Source of the DNA: Pseudomonadota bacterium
GTDB taxonomy: Bacteria; Pseudomonadota; Alphaproteobacteria; Rhizobiales; Tepidamorphaceae
DNA: 9,709 nucleotides
Assembly: GCA_023435545.1 (NCBI GenBank)
Contig: JAEYRQ010000039.1
Span: forward strand, 1-9,709
Direction of reading: 5' to 3'
Numbering within the stretch: the stretch's first letter is position 1; each line of letters begins with the position of its first letter. The notes beneath the pieces were generated by a model. That model worked only from the letters and a program-made list of their open reading frames with translations, was not told the origin of the DNA and made no database searches. This document shows, piece after piece, positions 5,975-9,709 of the stretch. The translations under genes were made by a program, and so were the position numbers.

Positions 5975-8900
5975 GCTGCAGGGGCTCGATCGGGTCCGTC
6001 GCCGTCCGGGGCACGGCGGCCCTAGGGTTGTCCATACCGAAGATGTAGCGGAACACGCCCGGCGCAACGACCGAAATCGGGTTTATGGTGAGGATGGGTG
6101 CGTCCATTGTCCCCGAGACCGAATAGGTGATGCCCAGCAGCCCCTCATTGGGTTTGCCGCCGAGCAGCGGGCCGAGGAACAGCGGCAGCTGTCCGAACAG
6201 GTTGTTGAGCGCGTAGAGCGGGACATAGGTGCCGTGTAGCGCCAGACGCCTCGCCGACATATCGAGCGAGCCTTCGATAGTGGCCCCGACAGCGAGGCCG
6301 CGCAGCACCCCGTTGCTGACCGAGATCGTAGGACCGCTGCGCTGGAAGGAGGCCGACAGCCGGTCGAACCCGACATCCGAGACGTTGAGGCCCTGCTGCT
6401 GCGTGCTGGTCACCGGAGCCGAATCCAGCCGCGCCTGCGACTGCCTTTCCCCACCCTGGATAAGATGCGCGAGCGAAGGATCGTTGGCGATCCTGAAGCG
6501 ATCGATGTCCACCGTGCCGGCCAGCGGCGCAGTCGCGCCGCGGCGGCTGGCGGCGAGCCGCAGCCGCCCGCCCCGCATGTTCGGGTAGACGCCGCTCCAC
6601 GCCAGCGCGCTCCCCGCATCGGTGCTCTCGACAGTCAGGTCGGCATTGGTGCCGTCGTCCGAATGCCGCAGGCTGATCGGCGCACCGCCCACGCCGGTGG
6701 CGGTAAGCTCCAGGCGCGAGACGCGGCTGCCGGTGCGCGTGACCGTGCCGGACAGATTCGTGAGCGTGATGCCGCCCGCGCCGATCGCCCGCTCCACCTC
6801 GATGTCGATGCGCATCCCGCCGCCCGCCGCCTCTTCGCCACCGCCGGCACCACCTCTCACGTCGGCCAGCGTCCCGCGAAGGTCGATTGCCTTGCCCTTC
6901 AGCGACACGTTCTGGACGCCGCTCACCGTTCGGCCGTCGACCGAGACATCGGTCCCGCGAGACGTCCTCAGGACCGGCAAGGTCAACCTGGTCAAGCCTC
7001 CGCCCTTCTCGAACTCGGCAGAGCCTTCCACGCGAAGCGAGTTCGAGACGAGTTTGAGGTCGGTAAGGCGAACCGTCGTACCGGTTTGCGCCAGCACGAA
7101 ATCGGCCGACGCCTGCTCGCCCGCCGGCTTGTCCACGCCGATCGCAGCAAAGCCGATCCTCGCCTTGGTCAGGTCGGCGTGAATGCGCTGCGAATTGCCC
7201 TCGGAGGTCGCCCTGACATCGGAGACGGTCGCGACGATGGGACCAGACAGGATGTCATCCAGCGGCAGGCCGAGGCGGCGTCGGGCATCCTCGTCGAGCG
7301 TCATCGTCACCGACCGCGCGCCCGGCTCGCCGCCGGGCAGCAGCGGGTCCTCGACCGCAACGGCGGCTCGCACGCCATCGAGTTCGGCGGTGCCGGCAAT
7401 GGAAATGCGGCCGCCCTCGATGCGCAGGTCGACGTCACCGTCCGTGACCCGGCGTGCGCCGGCGAAATTGCTGGCAGCGAAGTCCTCGATCCTCCCATCC
7501 ACATCGAGGGTGATGTCGGGGAATCGCAGGTCGTCGATAAAGGGGATGTTCACACCGATATCGAACCGGCCGTCACCCTCGAAATCGTCGATCTGCATGC
7601 CGCGCGACCGGGCGAACTCGACCGGCGGCTGGTCGAGGAGCCTGATAGCGTCCCGCAGCTTCCCTTCGATCGTCACCTCGACGACCCCGGTCGAAGGCTT
7701 GGATGGAATGTCCGGAACCGTGAAACGCCCATCTGGCACGCGAAGTATGTCGCCGCTCGAGAGCTCGATGCGTGCCTCCGAGGTCAGGCGGACATCGAAC
7801 TCCTGCCCGTCCAGACGGCCGACTGCCGAGGCGCCGACGATCGGCGGGAGTTCGCCGATGTATCGGAACGACAGATCCCGGGCGCGGAATGCCATGTCGA
7901 ACGCTTCTCGCGGAAACGGCACCCCGCGGAGCGCCGATGCGATTCCCTCCGGCTGGATGTCGACATTGATCCTCGCGTCGACGATGTCGCCGGAGACGAG
8001 GTTGCGGACCGCCCAGCGGCGGGCCTTGGGGGCGATGAAGGGAGGCCAGGCGGATTTGAGCGTGGCCACCGGCATGTCTGTGACCGATCCGGCGAGCTTG
8101 ACTCCCGGCGTCTCTCCCCGGCCGCCGATGAAGCCGACGAAGGAGCCTGCCGCCTGCCCGCTGACAAGATCGAGGCGGGACACGTGGAGGAACCGCTGAT
8201 CGGGAACGAGAAAACCCTCCAGCGTGGCCGAGTTGTAGCGGCCGGGCAGTTCGTCCTTTGGATCGGCGATCGAGATATCGGCGAAGTCGAGCTTGAGCGG
8301 GATGGTGCCGTAGCTGAAGTCACCCCGCTCTGGCACCGCAATCTGGCCGGAGACCTTGAACCCGGTATCACCGGCCAGCAGCATCGAGGGGCGGATGACT
8401 ATGGTTCCGGTCGAATAGCTCCAGTCCAGAGCGATATCCGCCTCATCGATCAGCACCACGTTATCGCCGATCCCGATATGGCCGGCACCGATCATGAGCT
8501 CGCTCGACAGTCGGTCGAGGTCGCCGTCGGCTCCCACGGTCAGGGCGAAGTCCGCCGTGATCGGACTGGTCATGACGAAGGGCAGTCGCCTCGGCAGCAA
8601 TGGCTCCAGGTCGGCAATCGAGAGGTTGCGGATGCCACCTGTCAGGACAACGCCACCGTTGAAGTTCCGCCGCGCCGAGCCCTCGAAACCCGGCATCCCG
8701 GCACCGGTTCCGATGCCGACCTCGAATGCGATCTCGCCGTCACGGGCTCCCCGGGAGACGACGAGATCGACATCATCGATGTCATGCCTTCCCCCAGTTT
8801 CGTCGAAGACGCTGAGCCTGGCCTCCCGCACGCCGAAGGTCGAGAGTCTTCCCCCACCGTCGTTGCCGAGCAGCGCAAACAGCACCGCGAAGGCCTCCAC

Positions 8901-9470
8901 GGGCGCGACCAGCGGCGCGGAGCGCTGCGGCAGCGGGCTGCCGTCGACGATCTCAGCGTCGGGGGTGGCGGTCTGGAAGCGCAGGCCACCGCCGACCTGC
9001 CTGAGATTCATGCGCGGCCGGATCAGCCAGACGCTGCTCGGCTCGATCCGTCCCATGCTCAGCGCCAGCCCCGACAAACCGATGGCGGCGCGCGGCGCGG
9101 CAAATACCGGCTTACCGTCCGGGCCGTTGACTGCAACCTCGCGGAGCCGCAGCAGCAGGTCGAGCGTGTCGCGATCCCGCTCGATGACGGTGTCCTCTAT
9201 CGTCACCTGGTATCCGGCCGGCAACTGCTGCTGGACGGCGGCGGCGATCCGCGGCGTGAGGAACCCGACCGACAGTGGACCGTCAGAGAGCCTCAGCATC
9301 AGCAGCCCGAGCGCGACGATCGCCAGCATCGCCAGCGCTGCCAGCCCTTGCCCGACCCGCAGCCACATCCGCCGCCGCGCGGCGATCGCCCGGATGCGCG
9401 CGACACCAGCAGCAGCCGCGCGTTGAAGGCGCTGCTTCGTCACCGCACTGGCTTCGGTGCCGAATTCCAT
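5970..9470 (-). CDS. YhdP/AsmA-like membrane-anchored envelope protein (DUF3971-type, AsmA-like C-terminus)
   Basis: This is a 1166-residue protein. A basic N-terminus (about residues 12-38, rich in Arg) leads into one hydrophobic segment (about 40-60, GQGLAALAMLAIVALGLLML). This suggests an inner-membrane anchor with the long remainder in the periplasm. That remainder is repetitive beta-rich sequence typical of the AsmA/TamB/YhdP group, with a DUF3971-like middle (about 300-700, including ARRWAVRNLVSGDIVDARINV near 475-495). A Gly-rich linker lies near residue 870-885, and an AsmA-like C-terminal block at about 1050-1150 includes ALNNLFGQLPLFLGPLLGG and the closing PISVVAPGVFRYIFG. YhdP-group proteins are bridge-like factors linked to phospholipid transport to the outer membrane; that role here is inferred. 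ATG 9470 is the first possible start, with no clear ribosome binding site; GTG at residue 10 or ATG at 35 are alternatives. Confidence 0.85.
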   Translation of the reverse strand: MEFGTEASAVTKQRLQRAAAAGVARIRAIAARRRMWLRVGQGLAALAMLAIVALGLLMLRLSDGPLSVGFLTPRIAAAVQQQLPAGYQVTIEDTVIERDRDTLDLLLRLREVAVNGPDGKPVFAAPRAAIGLSGLALSMGRIEPSSVWLIRPRMNLRQVGGGLRFQTATPDAEIVDGSPLPQRSAPLVAPVEAFAVLFALLGNDGGGRLSTFGVREARLSVFDETGGRHDIDDVDLVVSRGARDGEIAFEVGIGTGAGMPGFEGSARRNFNGGVVLTGGIRNLSIADLEPLLPRRLPFVMTSPITADFALTVGADGDLDRLSSELMIGAGHIGIGDNVVLIDEADIALDWSYSTGTIVIRPSMLLAGDTGFKVSGQIAVPERGDFSYGTIPLKLDFADISIADPKDELPGRYNSATLEGFLVPDQRFLHVSRLDLVSGQAAGSFVGFIGGRGETPGVKLAGSVTDMPVATLKSAWPPFIAPKARRWAVRNLVSGDIVDARINVDIQPEGIASALRGVPFPREAFDMAFRARDLSFRYIGELPPIVGASAVGRLDGQEFDVRLTSEARIELSSGDILRVPDGRFTVPDIPSKPSTGVVEVTIEGKLRDAIRLLDQPPVEFARSRGMQIDDFEGDGRFDIGVNIPFIDDLRFPDITLDVDGRIEDFAASNFAGARRVTDGDVDLRIEGGRISIAGTAELDGVRAAVAVEDPLLPGGEPGARSVTMTLDEDARRRLGLPLDDILSGPIVATVSDVRATSEGNSQRIHADLTKARIGFAAIGVDKPAGEQASADFVLAQTGTTVRLTDLKLVSNSLRVEGSAEFEKGGGLTRLTLPVLRTSRGTDVSVDGRTVSGVQNVSLKGKAIDLRGTLADVRGGAGGGEEAAGGGMRIDIEVERAIGAGGITLTNLSGTVTRTGSRVSRLELTATGVGGAPISLRHSDDGTNADLTVESTDAGSALAWSGVYPNMRGGRLRLAASRRGATAPLAGTVDIDRFRIANDPSLAHLIQGGERQSQARLDSAPVTSTQQQGLNVSDVGFDRLSASFQRSGPTISVSNGVLRGLAVGATIEGSLDMSARRLALHGTYVPLYALNNLFGQLPLFLGPLLGGKPNEGLLGITYSVSGTMDAPILTINPISVVAPGVFRYIFGMDNPRAAVPRTATDPIEPLQR

Positions 9471-9655
9471 CTGGATCGCGAACTCACACCCGACGCGACG
9501 CGAGACCCCGGGCTCGCGACGATATGAGCGGCAAGGGATCGACTGCCGGGTGCAACGATCCGCTGAACCGTTCTATTCGTAGACTTGGCAACACCGGATC
9601 CCCGATTCCCGGTGGCGTTGTGTTCCAACAATACGGACGAAAGGAAGGCAGACCA
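9471..9655. other. Divergent intergenic region between the yhdP-like gene and the right-edge gene
   Basis: This 185-bp gap should hold promoters for both flanking genes, but I found no convincing -35/-10 pair on either strand. One dyad is visible, CACCGG (9592-9597) and CCGGTG (9609-9614) around an 11-nt centre, with weaker outer pairing of CAA (9589-9591) and TTG (9618-9620). It lies about 40 nt before the plus-strand start and could be a leader hairpin or an operator. Confidence 0.3.
9641..9648 (+). promoter_or_regulatory. Strong ribosome binding site of the right-edge gene
   Basis: AAGGAAGG lies 7 nt before the ATG at 9656. It is the strongest purine-rich start signal in the window together with that of sufB, and it is the main reason to accept the short open frame at the right edge as a real gene start. 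Confidence 0.65.
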
Positions 9656-9709
9656 ATGGCTTTGCAAGCAGATGCCGGATCATCGGGTCCGGAGGCCGGG
9701 CAAACTGCC
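9656..9709 (+). CDS. Start of an unidentified gene (partial, runs off right edge)
   Basis: The frame from ATG 9656 is open for 18 codons to the window end and reads MALQADAGSSGPEAGQTA. The AAGGAAGG ribosome binding site at ideal spacing and the divergent position relative to the yhdP-like gene support a real start. The visible peptide is a polar Ala/Gly-rich tail without hydrophobic or signal character, so it looks like a disordered N-terminus of a cytoplasmic protein. No family can be named from so few residues. Confidence 0.55.
   Translation, partial: MALQADAGSSGPEAGQTA

Noticed and set aside
6465..9527. A 1020-codon open frame on the plus strand, antisense to the yhdP-like gene
   Set aside because: Its length is striking, but it mirrors the codon pattern of a GC-rich gene on the other strand. 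The translation is rich in Arg, His, Asp and Gly with no recognisable domain, while the minus-strand frame gives a coherent membrane-anchored AsmA-like protein.
9440..9667. A 75-codon minus-strand frame upstream of and overlapping the yhdP-like gene
   Set aside because: It overlaps the start of the yhdP-like gene in another frame and the right-edge gene start on the other strand, and its translation is Ser/Arg-rich with no recognisable feature.

Overview
This 9.7 kb window is high-GC and gene-dense. Gene content and order point to an alphaproteobacterium, most likely in the Rhizobiales (Hyphomicrobiales). The main clues are a suf operon headed by a NifS/IscS-type cysteine desulfurase directly before sufB, an Irr-box-like palindrome on its promoter, neighbouring anmK and tyrS, a long YhdP/AsmA-like protein, and small palindromic repeats of a kind common between alphaproteobacterial genes. 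No species can be named.

Layout. (1) At 1-2326 on the minus strand is the head of an iron-sulfur cluster assembly operon: a group I cysteine desulfurase, then sufB, which runs off the left edge. (2) At 2327-2609 is a divergent control region. It holds a convincing minus-strand promoter (TTGACA, 17 bp, TACAAA), an Irr-box-like palindrome at the predicted start of transcription, and a leader of about 150 nt containing hairpins. (3) At 2610-3275 on the plus strand is a small alpha/beta hydrolase. (4) At 3276-3481 is a convergent gap with two copies, in opposite orientation, of a 34-nt palindromic repeat. (5) At 3482-4606 on the minus strand is anmK (anhydro-N-acetylmuramic acid kinase, peptidoglycan recycling). 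It diverges from (6) tyrS, the tyrosyl-tRNA synthetase, at 4693-5943 on the plus strand. (7) At 5970-9470 on the minus strand is a 1166-residue membrane-anchored YhdP/AsmA-like protein, convergent with tyrS. (8) At 9656 a new plus-strand gene with a strong ribosome binding site begins and leaves the window after 18 codons.

How the parts work together. The desulfurase would release sulfur from cysteine for the SufB-containing scaffold. The promoter and operator suggest that iron status controls this through Irr. AnmK returns cell-wall sugar to metabolism, TyrRS charges tRNA-Tyr, and the YhdP-like protein probably acts in the cell envelope. These other genes look like independent core-genome units. 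I saw no mobile element, CRISPR array, tRNA or rRNA, phage gene or defence island. The most interesting signals are regulatory and structural: the suf promoter/Irr box, the leader and intercistronic hairpins, and the paired repeats with compensatory changes.
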